Assembly: GCA_002498365.1 (NCBI GenBank)
Contig: DAHB01000005.1
Span: forward strand, 154,834-218,833
DNA length: 64,000 nucleotides
Direction of reading: 5' to 3'
Source: Methanomassiliicoccaceae archaeon UBA421
Lineage (GTDB): Archaea; Thermoplasmatota; Thermoplasmata; Methanomassiliicoccales; Methanomethylophilaceae
Below are positions 16,696 to 25,781 of this stretch, piece by piece. The notes below the pieces were generated by a model. That model made no database searches. It was not told the origin of the DNA and worked only from the letters and a program-made list of their open reading frames with translations. Made by a program: the position numbers and the translations under genes. Within the stretch, counting starts at the first letter, position 1; each line of letters starts with the position of its first letter.

Positions 16696-17769
16696 TCATG
16701 TCAAAATGGATTTCAGCCTTCCGTTGTCCGCGGAGTTCTTTATGTCCATCGCCATGCGCCCGGCGGTGCTCAGCCCGGGGTATACGAAGTCCGCGTAGGG
16801 CGATCCCGACACGAACGGGTTCGTGCCGGCGACGATCCTTGCGGAGACCTCGAAAACCTTGAACTGGAGCTTGTCGTTGACCACCGTCTCGAGGCAGAAC
16901 GGGCCCCATATCCCGCCGAACATCTCGTATGCCCGGTCGACCACCCTCTGACCCATCTCCAGGGCCTTGGGCAGGAGCGACTCGCGCAGGACGACGGGCG
17001 TGTTCCCGGTGACCACGAACGACGGATATAGGCCGTGCCTCTTGGAGTCCTCGATGGACCCGAGCTTGTACATCTCGTCTATGTTGCTCTCGTCGCGGCG
17101 GTCCATGGACAGAAGCTCTATGGAACCGCCCTGGTCGCACCTGTAGCCGTCTGTCTTGAAATGGTCGTAGAAATAGTGGATATAGTACCTGGTCCCCAGG
17201 CAGTACTCCTGCACGGTATAGGGCTGGGTGTTGTCGATGGACATCTTGAAGTCCGGGTAGTCCTTGGCTATGAAGAATCCGCGTCCGCCTTTAGCGCCGT
17301 GGTACTTGACCATGACCGGCTCGTGTATCTCCCTGGCGTCGGATATCAGGCGGGGCATCGGTACCCCGGCGGAAGTTATCCACTCCCTCTGCATGGTCCT
17401 GTCGGACTCCCAAGAGAGGACGGCACGGTTGCCATAGGAGGGCACGGCGAAGTCCTCGAACCTCTTGGTCCCCATGTACTCGACGAACGAACCGTGGGGA
17501 ATGACGACCGTGTTCATGTCCTGGAGCTCGCCGATGCGCGACTCCATCTCGTCGAAATCGCTGTATTTGATGATCTTGTCGGGTTTGGCAAGGGGGAACG
17601 CGTCGTAGTACTTGGTGTCGTGAGAAATTGTGAGTCCCAGCGTCTTGAAGCCCATCTTACGGGCGCCGTGGAAGATCTGGAGCGAAGAATGCGAGCATAG
17701 CGTCGCTATTGTTATTTCGGCGGGATCGTACCCGTCAAGGATCTCATCGATCTTCTTCTTAGGAACCAT
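16696..17769 (-). CDS. purP: Formate-dependent FAICAR synthetase
   Basis: A 357-residue ATP-grasp enzyme that formylates AICAR with formate and ATP, an archaeal replacement for the folate-dependent PurH step. It has ATLCSHSSLQIFHGARKMGF (about 22-41), VIPHGSFVEYMG, VKYHGAKGGRGFFIA (the ATP-grasp loop, about 154-168), WGPFCLETVV and FEVSARIVAGTN near the end. A TATA-like TTTAAATG lies just upstream. It coexists with a full PurH at 4685, which also carries a formyltransferase domain. It is divergent from the RPA gene. Confidence 0.93.
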   Translation of the reverse strand: MVPKKKIDEILDGYDPAEITIATLCSHSSLQIFHGARKMGFKTLGLTISHDTKYYDAFPLAKPDKIIKYSDFDEMESRIGELQDMNTVVIPHGSFVEYMGTKRFEDFAVPSYGNRAVLSWESDRTMQREWITSAGVPMPRLISDAREIHEPVMVKYHGAKGGRGFFIAKDYPDFKMSIDNTQPYTVQEYCLGTRYYIHYFYDHFKTDGYRCDQGGSIELLSMDRRDESNIDEMYKLGSIEDSKRHGLYPSFVVTGNTPVVLRESLLPKALEMGQRVVDRAYEMFGGIWGPFCLETVVNDKLQFKVFEVSARIVAGTNPFVSGSPYADFVYPGLSTAGRMAMDIKNSADNGRLKSILT

Positions 17770-17854
17770 ATCCTATGATAGTTATAATGCATTTAAAGAT
17801 TAGGTCGGCACCCGCGCGGGAGTGATTCGGAATAATCGGCGACCCTTCGGGTTA

Positions 17855-17903
17855 AGTTTTATAGGCGGCAATGCGTAGGCGGGAACACCGCGGAAGCGGA
17901 GGT
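17855..17903 (+). promoter_or_regulatory. TATA box and ribosome site of the RPA operon
   Basis: AGTTTTATA (17855-17863) is a TATA element. GGAGGT (17898-17903) is seven nt before the ATG at 17911. Transcription should start near 17885-17890, leaving a short leader that contains the ribosome site. Confidence 0.6.
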
Positions 17904-17910
17904 CGATAAA

Positions 17911-19239
17911 ATGAACGAACAAGAACTAACACCCCACTTTGAAGAACTGAAAAGGGTGCTGAAAGACAAGGTCGACGATGAAAAGATCATGGGCGAACTG
18001 AAGAAGTACGTCAACGAGTTCCACATAACTCCCCAGGCCGCCATCAGGGGCATACTGAGGAAGTTCGGGGCTCTCGAGGAGTCCCCGTTCCGGTCCTCCT
18101 CCTCGCTGATCAAGAAGATCGGAGAGCTTAACGGAACCGAGGCGAGCGTGGACATGCTCGTCAGGGCGATCTACGTCGAAAAGAAGGACATCACGGTCAA
18201 AGGCAGCCCGAAGACCATCATATCCGGGCTTATAGGAGACGAGACCGGAACCGCGTCCTTCACCGTCTGGGAAGGAAAGGATGCAGAGATGGAAAAGGGC
18301 TCCGTATACTGGTTCAGGAGCGCCTACTCAAAGATGTGGAACGAGAAGATCCAGATAAACATCGGGGCCCGCGGGAGCGTGGAAAAGGCCGACGGGATGC
18401 GGGTCGACGTCCCTGACAGGAGCATCTCGATGGAGTCCTCGGAGGCGAAGATCGGACAGATCGCAGGAGGCATGGGCAATGTGACCGTGACCGGCCGCAT
18501 AATATCCGCAGAAGAGCGGAACGTGACGGTTAAAGGAGAACCGAAGACAGTCTACTCCGGAATTATAGCGGACGACACGGGCAAGATACAATACTCGGCC
18601 TGGAACGACTTCGGCCTGAAGGAAGGCGAGACGGTACGCATCAAAAACGCCTACATACGTTCCTGGAAGGGAATCCCCCAGCTCAACATGGGCGACAGAT
18701 GCGAGGTCAGCAGGGTGGACGACACATTCGGCAACGATATCGCCGACACGGTCACCACCAAAAAGATAGGCGACATCGTAAGGACAGGCGGCGGACTCGA
18801 CATAAACGTCGTGGGGACCGTCGTGGACATGAGGCGCGGGAGCGGCCTGATAGAGCGCTGCCCCGAATGCAACCGTTCGATAATCAACGGAGAGTGCCAG
18901 GCACACGGAAGGGTCGAACCCGTCATGGACCTGAGGATGAAGCTCACCCTTGACGACGGAACGGGCGCCGTCAGCGCGATAATAAACCGCGAGCTCACCG
19001 AAAGTCTCACCGGCGTCACCCTCGGGATGGCCGAGGGTCTTGCGAAGGCCAGGGGGAGCATGGAGCCCGTGGAGAGAGAGCTTGCGAAGACTATGCTTAT
19101 CAGAAGGCTTTCCCTGACCGGGAACGTCATGAGCGACGACTACGGGCCTATGATGATCGTCAGGGCGGCCGAGGTCGTAAAAGAGGATGTGACCGCCGAA
19201 GCTGAGAAACTGCTCAGCGAAGTGGAGGCCTCCCTATGA
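17911..19239 (+). CDS. Replication protein A-like single-stranded DNA-binding protein
   Basis: A 442-residue multi-OB-fold protein that coats single-stranded DNA in replication and repair. After a helical N-terminus (1-60), two similar OB repeats are visible, each with a KGxPKT(I/V)xSG(L/I)I-D-TG pattern (KDITVKGSPKTIISG near 91 and RNVTVKGEPKTVYSG near 204). A further OB region holds a zinc finger with CPECNR and CQAHG (about 310-331). This matches archaeal RPA1. The stop overlaps the start of its partner (ATGA at 19236-19239). Confidence 0.88.
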   Translation: MNEQELTPHFEELKRVLKDKVDDEKIMGELKKYVNEFHITPQAAIRGILRKFGALEESPFRSSSSLIKKIGELNGTEASVDMLVRAIYVEKKDITVKGSPKTIISGLIGDETGTASFTVWEGKDAEMEKGSVYWFRSAYSKMWNEKIQINIGARGSVEKADGMRVDVPDRSISMESSEAKIGQIAGGMGNVTVTGRIISAEERNVTVKGEPKTVYSGIIADDTGKIQYSAWNDFGLKEGETVRIKNAYIRSWKGIPQLNMGDRCEVSRVDDTFGNDIADTVTTKKIGDIVRTGGGLDINVVGTVVDMRRGSGLIERCPECNRSIINGECQAHGRVEPVMDLRMKLTLDDGTGAVSAIINRELTESLTGVTLGMAEGLAKARGSMEPVERELAKTMLIRRLSLTGNVMSDDYGPMMIVRAAEVVKEDVTAEAEKLLSEVEASL

Positions 19240-20141
19240 ACGCCAGGGAGACGGCGTGGAGGCTGTTCGCCGGAGAGCTCAACAGTTCTTCGGCCTCTGT
19301 CAGAGGCGACGAGGAGATGTCCCCCACCTATGTGGTCACACGGCTGGGCGCCATGGTGAACAGGGTCATGGTGGCGGGCGTGCTCACCGAGAAGGAGAAC
19401 ATAGGAAGCGAGGACGAGCCCCTTTGGAGAGGGCGCATACAGGACGTCGGCGGGAGCTTCTTCATAAATGTGGGTAAATTCCAGCCCGAGGCCGCATCGG
19501 CCATCGCCGAGCTGGAAGTTCCTGCCTTCGTCGCAGTTGTGGGAAAGGTGAAGACCTACACCGCCGACGACGGGAGGGTGTTCGTATCCGTGAGACCGGA
19601 GACCATAGTCCAGGTCCAGGAGGATGTGCGCAGGCAGTGGATCCTCAGCGCGGCAAGGTCGCTCTGGGACCGCCTCATAAGGATGAAGAAGGCCATCGCC
19701 GCGAACAGCACTTCCGAAAAAGACCTGGCCGCCGCGGGCTTCTCTCCTGATGAGGCGAAGGGCATAGACCTCGCCCTCAACCGGTACGGGATGCCCGACT
19801 CCTCGCCGTATGTGAAGACTATACAGGACGCCCTGAGGATGCTCCTGCCCGGCAGCGTGATAGACTTCGGATTCCCCGAGGACGTAGGAAGTTCTCCAGA
19901 CGAGATCGAAATAGATCCGGAGCAGTCCGCGGCGGACCGCCAGGACATGGAGGACACGATACTTCGCATAATCACGGAACTGGACACGGACGGGCGGGGA
20001 GCCCCGAGGGACGAGGTCGAAAGGCGTGCGGAGGCCGAGGGCATCTCCGCCGCCGAGCTCGAGGAGATCTCCGACATCCTGATGGACAACGGCATGGTCT
20101 ACGAGCCGGACCTGAAAAGGCTCAAGCGCATCGACTACTGA
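19236..20141 (+). CDS. RPA-associated protein (COG3390-like)
   Basis: A 301-residue protein with one OB-fold (about 28-125: VNRVMVAGVLTEKENIG, WRGRIQDVGGSFFINVGKF, VAVVGKVKTY). A helical middle follows, then an acidic stretch (EIEIDPEQSAADRQDMED) and a C-terminal winged-helix-like region ending in PDLKRLKRIDY. In archaea such genes sit directly after RPA and the products form RPA complexes. The ATGA overlap here gives translational coupling and roughly matched output. The exact RPA subunit name (RPA2 or RPA3) cannot be fixed from this sequence. Confidence 0.82.
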   Translation: MNARETAWRLFAGELNSSSASVRGDEEMSPTYVVTRLGAMVNRVMVAGVLTEKENIGSEDEPLWRGRIQDVGGSFFINVGKFQPEAASAIAELEVPAFVAVVGKVKTYTADDGRVFVSVRPETIVQVQEDVRRQWILSAARSLWDRLIRMKKAIAANSTSEKDLAAAGFSPDEAKGIDLALNRYGMPDSSPYVKTIQDALRMLLPGSVIDFGFPEDVGSSPDEIEIDPEQSAADRQDMEDTILRIITELDTDGRGAPRDEVERRAEAEGISAAELEEISDILMDNGMVYEPDLKRLKRIDY

Positions 20142-20163
20142 TACGCTTCCGAAACCTCTTACA

Positions 20164-20982
20164 TCATTTTCTGCACATGACCGCTGAAGCGTAACCCACG
20201 ACCGCAGCGGGATCTCCGCCCAGGGAGTCGTGGGAGTCCGAATACTTCAGGACCTCGACGCTGTCCGGGCCGGATGCGATGATCGCGGCCGCTATGGGGC
20301 CGTAACCGCATGCTGATATCCCCTTCGACCTGACAACCTGGAATATGTCGTCCGCATCCAGGGCCGCTATCTTTTCGATGACCTCTGCGTCTAGGGCCGC
20401 GGCCCTCTGTTTCGGGACGTAATGTGACATGTCGCTTGAAGCTATTATCACGACGTTCCTCCCCTCACAGGCCTTGGCAATGACCTCTCCCAGGCGCCGC
20501 GCCGTCGCGGGGTCCTGCCTGGACATTATTATCGGGACTATGTGCGGGTCAGGGTCGATGTACTGGATGAAGGGAACTTGAACTTCCACGGAATGCTCCA
20601 GCCTGTGGGCGTTGGCGCTGTCCGGGACCGACCCCTTGAGCGCCCCTATCATGTCCCTGTCGACCTTGCATGGCCCCATGGGAGTCAGATACTCGTCGGA
20701 GCACATTACGAAATCGAAGGGCACCCCGTAGTGGTCCGGACCGATGATCACATACGTCTCGGGCAGGCCGTCCTCTTTGATGCGCTTGTAAACGTGGGCG
20801 GCGTTCATTCCGGAAGCCATGTACCCGGCGTGCGGACACAACGCAGAAACTATGCATCTGGCACTTCCCTCCGGACCGGGCATTCCGGGTCCAAGCCTGT
20901 GACGGAAGCATGCTTCGATATCGCGGACGAGGTCCTCCTTCCTCAGAGGATAGAAACGCCCTGCAACTGCCGGGTAGCGCAT
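20164..20982 (-). CDS. MEMO1-family protein (AmmeMemoRadiSam system protein B)
   Basis: A 272-residue protein of the MEMO family. The N-terminus RYPAVAGRFYP, CPHAGYMASG (about 49-58), IGPDHYG (about 80-86), EHSVEVQVPF (about 126-135), ASSDMSHYVP and the late CGYGPIAA are hallmarks. Human MEMO is an iron-binding redox protein; the archaeal role is unsettled. The gene lies downstream of rpsB and rpoK, a common archaeal order, so it is probably in their transcript. Confidence 0.9.
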   Translation of the reverse strand: MRYPAVAGRFYPLRKEDLVRDIEACFRHRLGPGMPGPEGSARCIVSALCPHAGYMASGMNAAHVYKRIKEDGLPETYVIIGPDHYGVPFDFVMCSDEYLTPMGPCKVDRDMIGALKGSVPDSANAHRLEHSVEVQVPFIQYIDPDPHIVPIIMSRQDPATARRLGEVIAKACEGRNVVIIASSDMSHYVPKQRAAALDAEVIEKIAALDADDIFQVVRSKGISACGYGPIAAAIIASGPDSVEVLKYSDSHDSLGGDPAAVVGYASAVMCRK

Positions 20983-21024
20983 GGATAAGGTAAGGTGGTT
21001 TGGGTAAAAGGGTTTTTACCGGGA

Positions 21025-21648
21025 TCAGAGCTTCGCTTCGAAGTCCTCTATCTCCATCTTGAAGTCGGCGGGGTCCTTCAGGTCTCCGCGGGCCACAAGC
21101 ACCTCGCGGGTGAGGAGCCAGTACACGCATGCGAGCGCGCGCCTTCCCTTGTTGTTGGTGGGGATGATGAGGTCCACGTTGCGGGTCTCATTGTTGGCGT
21201 CGCACATGGCGATTATGGGGATACCGAGGTTCAGCGCCTCGTTGAGCGCCTGTTTGTCGGCGGCGGGGTCGGTGACCAGCAGGATCTCGGGCTCGACGAA
21301 CCCGGGGTTGACCGGGTTGGTAAGGGTTCCGGGAACGAAACGGCCTGCGAAAGCAGGTGTCCCGATGGCCTTGGAGAACTCTCTGGCGGGCCTCTGGCCG
21401 TACTGTCTGGCGGAGACCACGAGTATCCTTTTGGGATCGTAGCGTGCGAGCATCGCCGCGGCGACCCTGATCCTCTCGTCCGTCTTCTGGACATTGAGTA
21501 CGTACAGGCCGTCCTGCCTGACCTTGTATATGAAATCCTTCATATCGGCGCTTTTCTGCTGGGTACCGATGTGGACACCGGATGTAAGGTATGTGTCCTC
21601 TGACACCAGCAGTTCGGTTTCGATTTTAACGCTATCCTCGTCGCTCAT
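21025..21648 (-). CDS. rpsB: Small-subunit ribosomal protein S2 (uS2)
   Basis: A 207-residue uS2 protein. GVHIGTQQKSADMKDFIY near the start, VSARQYGQRPAREFS in the middle and CDANNETRNVDLIIPTNNK are classic archaeal S2 segments. It is slightly short at both ends compared with bacterial S2, as usual for archaea. It follows rpoK after 13 bases. Enolase, which commonly sits between these two in archaea, is absent here. Confidence 0.95.
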   Translation of the reverse strand: MSDEDSVKIETELLVSEDTYLTSGVHIGTQQKSADMKDFIYKVRQDGLYVLNVQKTDERIRVAAAMLARYDPKRILVVSARQYGQRPAREFSKAIGTPAFAGRFVPGTLTNPVNPGFVEPEILLVTDPAADKQALNEALNLGIPIIAMCDANNETRNVDLIIPTNNKGRRALACVYWLLTREVLVARGDLKDPADFKMEIEDFEAKL

Positions 21649-21661
21649 GTAAAAATGCCTC

Positions 21662-21832
21662 TTAGTTTCTAACGACAGTGATCGGGATCATGTCCTTGTC
21701 ATATTCCAGCATGGCTATGTCGATGGGATCTATCAGTTTCTCGGAGTATTCTACGAGGACGGGGGCGCCGTATGAAATCTGCAACGCCCTGGAACCAATG
21801 ATCCTAGCTTTCTCAAATCTAGTGTACTTCAT
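21662..21832 (-). CDS. rpoK: DNA-directed RNA polymerase subunit K (Rpo6)
   Basis: A 56-residue homologue of eukaryotic RPB6/bacterial omega, which helps assemble and stabilise the polymerase. YTRFEKARIIGSRALQISYG (from residue 3) and the PIDIAMLEYDKDMIPI tail are diagnostic. ATG 21832 is chosen over an upstream frame opening because a minus-strand TATA element (AGGTTTATA, about 21871-21879) would place the transcript start near 21848. It leads the rpoK-rpsB-MEMO run and ends in TAA. Confidence 0.93.
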   Translation of the reverse strand: MKYTRFEKARIIGSRALQISYGAPVLVEYSEKLIDPIDIAMLEYDKDMIPITVVRN

Positions 21833-21983
21833 GTTCACCACACAGGATGTCCCTCTATCAGGGTGACCGATATAAACCTTTTGCAATTTTCAGGGCCCCT
21901 ATTTTTATTTGTTAGTTGAACACTAATAACGCGCGCGAGGGACGTGCAAGCATATTTTTACAGCGAGCGACATGGCAGTCCCG

Positions 21984-22472
21984 ATGGCCGACGAGCTTAC
22001 CGTCTGCGCGGCCGCATTCTTCCGGAACAAAGGGAGGGACGTGGTCGCTGAAAAGGAATTCACCATGGGCATTTCGCTGGACCTCAGATGGATGTCCGTA
22101 AAGGAGTCCAAGGCCCTCATGGACGCGATGGTGACTTCCGGGGTCCTCGAACTGAAAGACGGTTTCCTCAGGCCGAAGTTCGACGTGTCGGCACTGGACA
22201 TCCCCATGGCTTACAGGCCCTCCTCCGAGCTGGTCTCGTCGGTGATTTCAGGCAACAAGGTCAAAAAAGCCGCGGAAGGGCTTTTCCCGGAGATGGTCTC
22301 GATGGCAGAAAGGAGCGGAATGAGGAAGGCTGGATATATCGCCGCATGCAACGCCCTGCAGAAAAAACTGGACGTAGACATAGAGGTCGCCGGAGTCATC
22401 GTCCTGAGGGATATCGGGGCGGACGTATCTTCCCTTTACGGAAGGGTCCGCGACGCCGTGCTGAAGAAGTGA
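21984..22472 (+). CDS. DUF2240-family archaeal protein
   Basis: A 162-residue protein of unknown function matching the archaeal DUF2240 pattern: a short helical start (ADELTVCAAAFFRNKGRDVV), then EFTMGISLDLRWMSVKESKALMDAM, then a long helical C-terminal half. It looks like a winged-helix or helical DNA-associated protein, but no activity is known. ATG 21984 fits a TATA-like TATTTTTAC at about 21953-21960 in leaderless spacing. ATG 21972, four codons upstream in frame, is the alternative. Confidence 0.75.
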   Translation: MADELTVCAAAFFRNKGRDVVAEKEFTMGISLDLRWMSVKESKALMDAMVTSGVLELKDGFLRPKFDVSALDIPMAYRPSSELVSSVISGNKVKKAAEGLFPEMVSMAERSGMRKAGYIAACNALQKKLDVDIEVAGVIVLRDIGADVSSLYGRVRDAVLKK

Positions 22473-22475
22473 CCC

Positions 22476-22985
22476 TCACTTCTTCTTTATGAAATCGCCC
22501 AGCGTCATTCTTCCGGATGATCCGCCTCCGGTCGACTGGCCCGCTCCCGAGGACACCGTCTCCAGGAGCTTGATGTCCAGGGCTTTCTCTATCTTCTTGA
22601 CCAGTTTATCGTCGGGCACCAGCCTGTTGGCCTCGATCTTGGCCATCGTGCCTTTCTTCTCGCTTATGAACTTGGAAAACGCATCAAGGTCCATTCCCTT
22701 GGCCTCTCTGGCCTCGCGGATCGTCCTGCCGTAGTTCTCGACGACCTCCACGGTCTTGGCCTGGGCATATACGTCCTTTGTCCCCATTCTTTTCTCGCGC
22801 CTCTCGAGCCTCTGCTCGATGACCGTCCTGCTGCCGCCGGTCGACTGCCCGGAGGACTGGGAAGAAGATGACGCTTTATAATCATCTCCGAATCTGGCAC
22901 ATTCGGGACACACCTCTAGTTTCGCGCCGTCGATCATCACCGATTTGGTGAACGGCACGCTCTTACCGCACATCTCGCAAAGCAT
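22476..22985 (-). CDS. Multiprotein bridging factor 1 (aMBF1)
   Basis: A 169-residue archaeal MBF1. An N-terminal zinc ribbon (CEMCGK at 3-8, CPECARFG at 27-34) is joined by a Ser/Gln/Gly-rich linker to a Cro-type helix-turn-helix (about 85-145: YGRTIREAREAKGMDLDAFS, SEKKGTMAKIEANRLVPDDK). It links transcription or translation machinery in archaea; the exact role differs between studies. A TATA-like run of A/T lies about 27 bases above the ATG, so it is probably leaderless. It is divergent from pan. Confidence 0.92.
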   Translation of the reverse strand: MLCEMCGKSVPFTKSVMIDGAKLEVCPECARFGDDYKASSSSQSSGQSTGGSRTVIEQRLERREKRMGTKDVYAQAKTVEVVENYGRTIREAREAKGMDLDAFSKFISEKKGTMAKIEANRLVPDDKLVKKIEKALDIKLLETVSSGAGQSTGGGSSGRMTLGDFIKKK

Positions 22986-23095
22986 CGGACCTCAATTGTG
23001 CGGTCTAATAATTAATAACTGCGATTCCCGACGTACGCACCGCGTGTTAATGACGAAAAGTAATAAAGACGAGAGCGTATAGCCTCTGGGATAAC

Positions 23096-24304
23096 ATGGT
23101 TGATCAGGCCGAAGGAGAGACTGCGGAACTCAAAGCGAAGATCGTATCGCTGGAAGAAAGGAACGTACGTCTGATGGAGGATCTTCAAAACGCCGAGAAC
23201 GAGAAGCGCTTCTCGGAGAGCGAGCTGTTCAGGCTGCAGAAGGACCTGACCCGGGTACGGACCGAGCTGGAGAGGCTGAGGAGCCCCCCGCTCATAATAG
23301 GCTCCCTACGAGACGTGCTACCTGACAACCGCGTCGTGGTGAAGAGCTCCACGGGGCCCGATTTCATCGTTTCCGTTTCAGAGTACGTGCCCAAAGAGGA
23401 CCTCATACCGGGGGCCAGGGTCTCCCTCAACAAGCAGACGCTGGCGCTCATGAACATTCTGCCGTCCTCCCTCGACCCCATAGTGACGGGTGCAGAGATA
23501 ATAGAGAAGCCGGACACCACCTACGACGACATAGGCGGGCTGAAGCAGCAGATGCTGGAGCTCCGCGAGGCCGTCGAGGACCCGCTGCTCAGACCGGAGC
23601 TTTACACCAAGGTAGGGATCGAGCCTCCCAAGGGGGTCCTGCTCGTAGGTCCCCCGGGAACCGGGAAGACGCTCATGGCAAAGGCTGTCGCCAACGCCAC
23701 CAACGCCACCTTCGTCAGGCTCGTGGGATCCGAACTGGTCCAAAAGTACATAGGCGAAGGGGCCAGACTGGTCCGCGAGCTGTTCGAGCTGGCAAGGGAC
23801 AAGGCGCCCAGCATAATATTCATCGACGAGCTCGACTCTGTCGGAGCCAAGAGGTTGGATGCGGCCACGTCCGGAGACCGCGAGGTCCAGAGGACGCTGA
23901 TGCAGCTCCTGGCCGAACTGGACGGCTTCAAGCCCTCCGGCGACGTCAAGATCATAGGGGCGACCAACAGGCCCGACATCCTGGACGACGCACTGCTCAG
24001 ACCGGGAAGGTTCGACCGCATAATAGACGTGGGAATGCCCGATTCGGAGGGAAGGCTCCAGATCTTCAAGATCCACACTTCCCACATGAACGTGGGCACG
24101 GATGTCAACCTCAAGATGCTTGCCGAGATCACCGACACCGCTTCCGGGGCCGAGATAAAGAGCATATGCACGGAGGCGGGCATGCTTGCCATAAGGGACG
24201 GCCGCGACACCGTCACAATGAGCGACTTCATGAGGAGCAAGGAAAAGGTCATGGAAGCCGGACGCAACAAGATAAAGGCCGCGCCGGCATACATGTTCGG
24301 CTGA
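23096..24304 (+). CDS. pan: Proteasome-activating nucleotidase (PAN)
   Basis: A 402-residue AAA+ ATPase that unfolds substrates for the 20S proteasome. It has an N-terminal coiled coil (about 8-62), an OB domain (about 66-125), Walker A GPPGTGKT (185-192), Walker B IIFIDELDS and the second region of homology NRPDILDDALLRPGRFDR. The C-terminus ends Y-M-F-G. The last three residues (MFG) differ from the usual hydrophobic-Tyr-any gate-opening motif by Phe for Tyr. Length fits PAN. The proteasome subunits are not in the window. Confidence 0.94.
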   Translation: MVDQAEGETAELKAKIVSLEERNVRLMEDLQNAENEKRFSESELFRLQKDLTRVRTELERLRSPPLIIGSLRDVLPDNRVVVKSSTGPDFIVSVSEYVPKEDLIPGARVSLNKQTLALMNILPSSLDPIVTGAEIIEKPDTTYDDIGGLKQQMLELREAVEDPLLRPELYTKVGIEPPKGVLLVGPPGTGKTLMAKAVANATNATFVRLVGSELVQKYIGEGARLVRELFELARDKAPSIIFIDELDSVGAKRLDAATSGDREVQRTLMQLLAELDGFKPSGDVKIIGATNRPDILDDALLRPGRFDRIIDVGMPDSEGRLQIFKIHTSHMNVGTDVNLKMLAEITDTASGAEIKSICTEAGMLAIRDGRDTVTMSDFMRSKEKVMEAGRNKIKAAPAYMFG

Positions 24305-24306
24305 TA

Positions 24307-25083
24307 TCAGTCGTCTATCTCGCCCGGCTCCGCGTCCTCGCCGCCATAAAAGCATAGCTGCGATGCGGCATATATCTCGGCCATGCCCGTGGACTCCTTT
24401 GCGGAGACGCCCCTGACCTCGCCGAACACGCCCATGGAGTCCATGGCCTTGAACAGCTCTGCACCTACGACGGTCTGGGGATCGGAATCGTGCTCCATCA
24501 GGTCGTAGAAGAGGGAATCGGGGTCCGTGAACCATCCCAGCATCCTGTCCCTCTCCTCATCCGAAAGTATGTCCGATTTGGAGAGAAGGCCGAACGTCGG
24601 GAGCTGCAACCTGAACTGCACCAGCGCGGAAAGCGTCATCGAAGTGACGAAGCCGTTAGGGTCTTTGCAGAGTGCGGGGTCCGAAAGATAGAGAAGCATG
24701 GAGCTCTCCTTGCCGAAGGCCTCCACCGTCATCTTCGAGGACTCCCTGAACGCGAACAGCTCCAGCTGTCCCGGGGTGTCGATAAGCAGATAGTCGGACC
24801 TCATGGCGTTGACGACGTCGGTCATCTTCGAAATGTTCATTGCCATCAGGTCCGCCGCCACGATCTGCGCCCCGTTGGGGCCCAGACCGTACTCCTCCAT
24901 AACCTCGGCCGTGCTGACCCATTCGCGTATGTCCACGTCGGGGTCGTACGGGAGGATGTCGGTACCGGGGTCCAGGTTCAGAAGCAGGGCGTCGAAACCC
25001 TGCTCGTCCAGCCAGTTCTTGTAAGCGGCAACGAGCGTGCTCTTGCCGCAGCCTGCGGTGCCGACGAAAAAGATGTTCTTCAT
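24307..25083 (-). CDS. GPN-loop GTPase
   Basis: A 258-residue P-loop GTPase. Walker A GTAGCGKST is at 7-15, the signature Gly-Pro-Asn loop (GLGPNGAQI) near 77-85, and LLIDTPGQLELFAFRE near 107-122. GPN proteins act in RNA polymerase assembly in eukaryotes; the archaeal role is not clear. ATG 25083 is chosen because it begins directly with MKNIFFVGTAGCGKST; an upstream frame opening would add an unlikely tail. The 3' end nearly abuts the convergent pan gene. Confidence 0.9.
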   Translation of the reverse strand: MKNIFFVGTAGCGKSTLVAAYKNWLDEQGFDALLLNLDPGTDILPYDPDVDIREWVSTAEVMEEYGLGPNGAQIVAADLMAMNISKMTDVVNAMRSDYLLIDTPGQLELFAFRESSKMTVEAFGKESSMLLYLSDPALCKDPNGFVTSMTLSALVQFRLQLPTFGLLSKSDILSDEERDRMLGWFTDPDSLFYDLMEHDSDPQTVVGAELFKAMDSMGVFGEVRGVSAKESTGMAEIYAASQLCFYGGEDAEPGEIDD

Positions 25084-25180
25084 GTCCACGTAGAGCCCGT
25101 ATACCGATTTAAGGTTGATTAGCCTCCGTGACAGGCGTAACAAGCATTACCGTTATTAACCCCTGGACTAATTCCGTCGC

Positions 25181-25759
25181 ATGATATGTGAAAAAAAGGG
25201 CGGGGGCGCCTTCGCCGTGCTGAGCATACTGGCCGCCTCCCTGTTCTTCGTATTGATGATACTGGCGATCGCCGACGCACCCGGCTGGGTGTTTGGGGAG
25301 GACCTCATCGAGGCCCTCGCCGCATCCGATTCGGGCGTGTACCTGAGGTCCGGAATAGCCATCAGCGGGATACTCCTCGCTTTCGGTTCCATCGGGATGA
25401 TCTTCAACGGAGGCCGCCCCGGCAGGACCGCAGAGGGCGTGCTCCTGATGATCTCCGGCATACTCCTCGTATGGGTGGCGTTCTTCGAGAACGACGACCC
25501 CATCCACGATGCCGCGCTGATCCTCGTCTTCATGACCTTCGTGCTGGCGCTGATCGCCTCGGCATATGATGACTTTGCAGAGAACCGCAGTATGATGTTC
25601 GGTTCGCTGACCGTATTGCTGCTGGTCGCCTCCATCGGGGCTTACGCCGCCTACGGACCCGCGATGTACCAGGTCGTCTGGATCGTTGCCGCGGTCATCT
25701 GGGTCATGGCAAGGGGCGTCAAAGGCCTCTGTGAACCAACGATATATAAGAGGAAGTAA
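25181..25759 (+). CDS. Six-segment membrane protein, DUF998-like
   Basis: A 192-residue integral membrane protein with about six hydrophobic spans (near 11-31, 57-76, 84-101, 110-128, 137-155, 162-177) and a basic C-terminal tail. The layout and the DDPIHDAALILVF stretch resemble DUF998 proteins and the protein at 1-922, suggesting paralogues. No catalytic motif is seen. TTATTAAC about 27 bases upstream supports the ATG at 25181 as leaderless. It precedes another small membrane gene. Confidence 0.7.
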   Translation: MICEKKGGGAFAVLSILAASLFFVLMILAIADAPGWVFGEDLIEALAASDSGVYLRSGIAISGILLAFGSIGMIFNGGRPGRTAEGVLLMISGILLVWVAFFENDDPIHDAALILVFMTFVLALIASAYDDFAENRSMMFGSLTVLLLVASIGAYAAYGPAMYQVVWIVAAVIWVMARGVKGLCEPTIYKRK

Positions 25760-25781
25760 ATCCCGAGGTAAGGTAAGTAAA

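Noticed and set aside
23378..24535. A 385-residue frame antisense to pan
   Set aside because: No recognisable motif; pan is complete.
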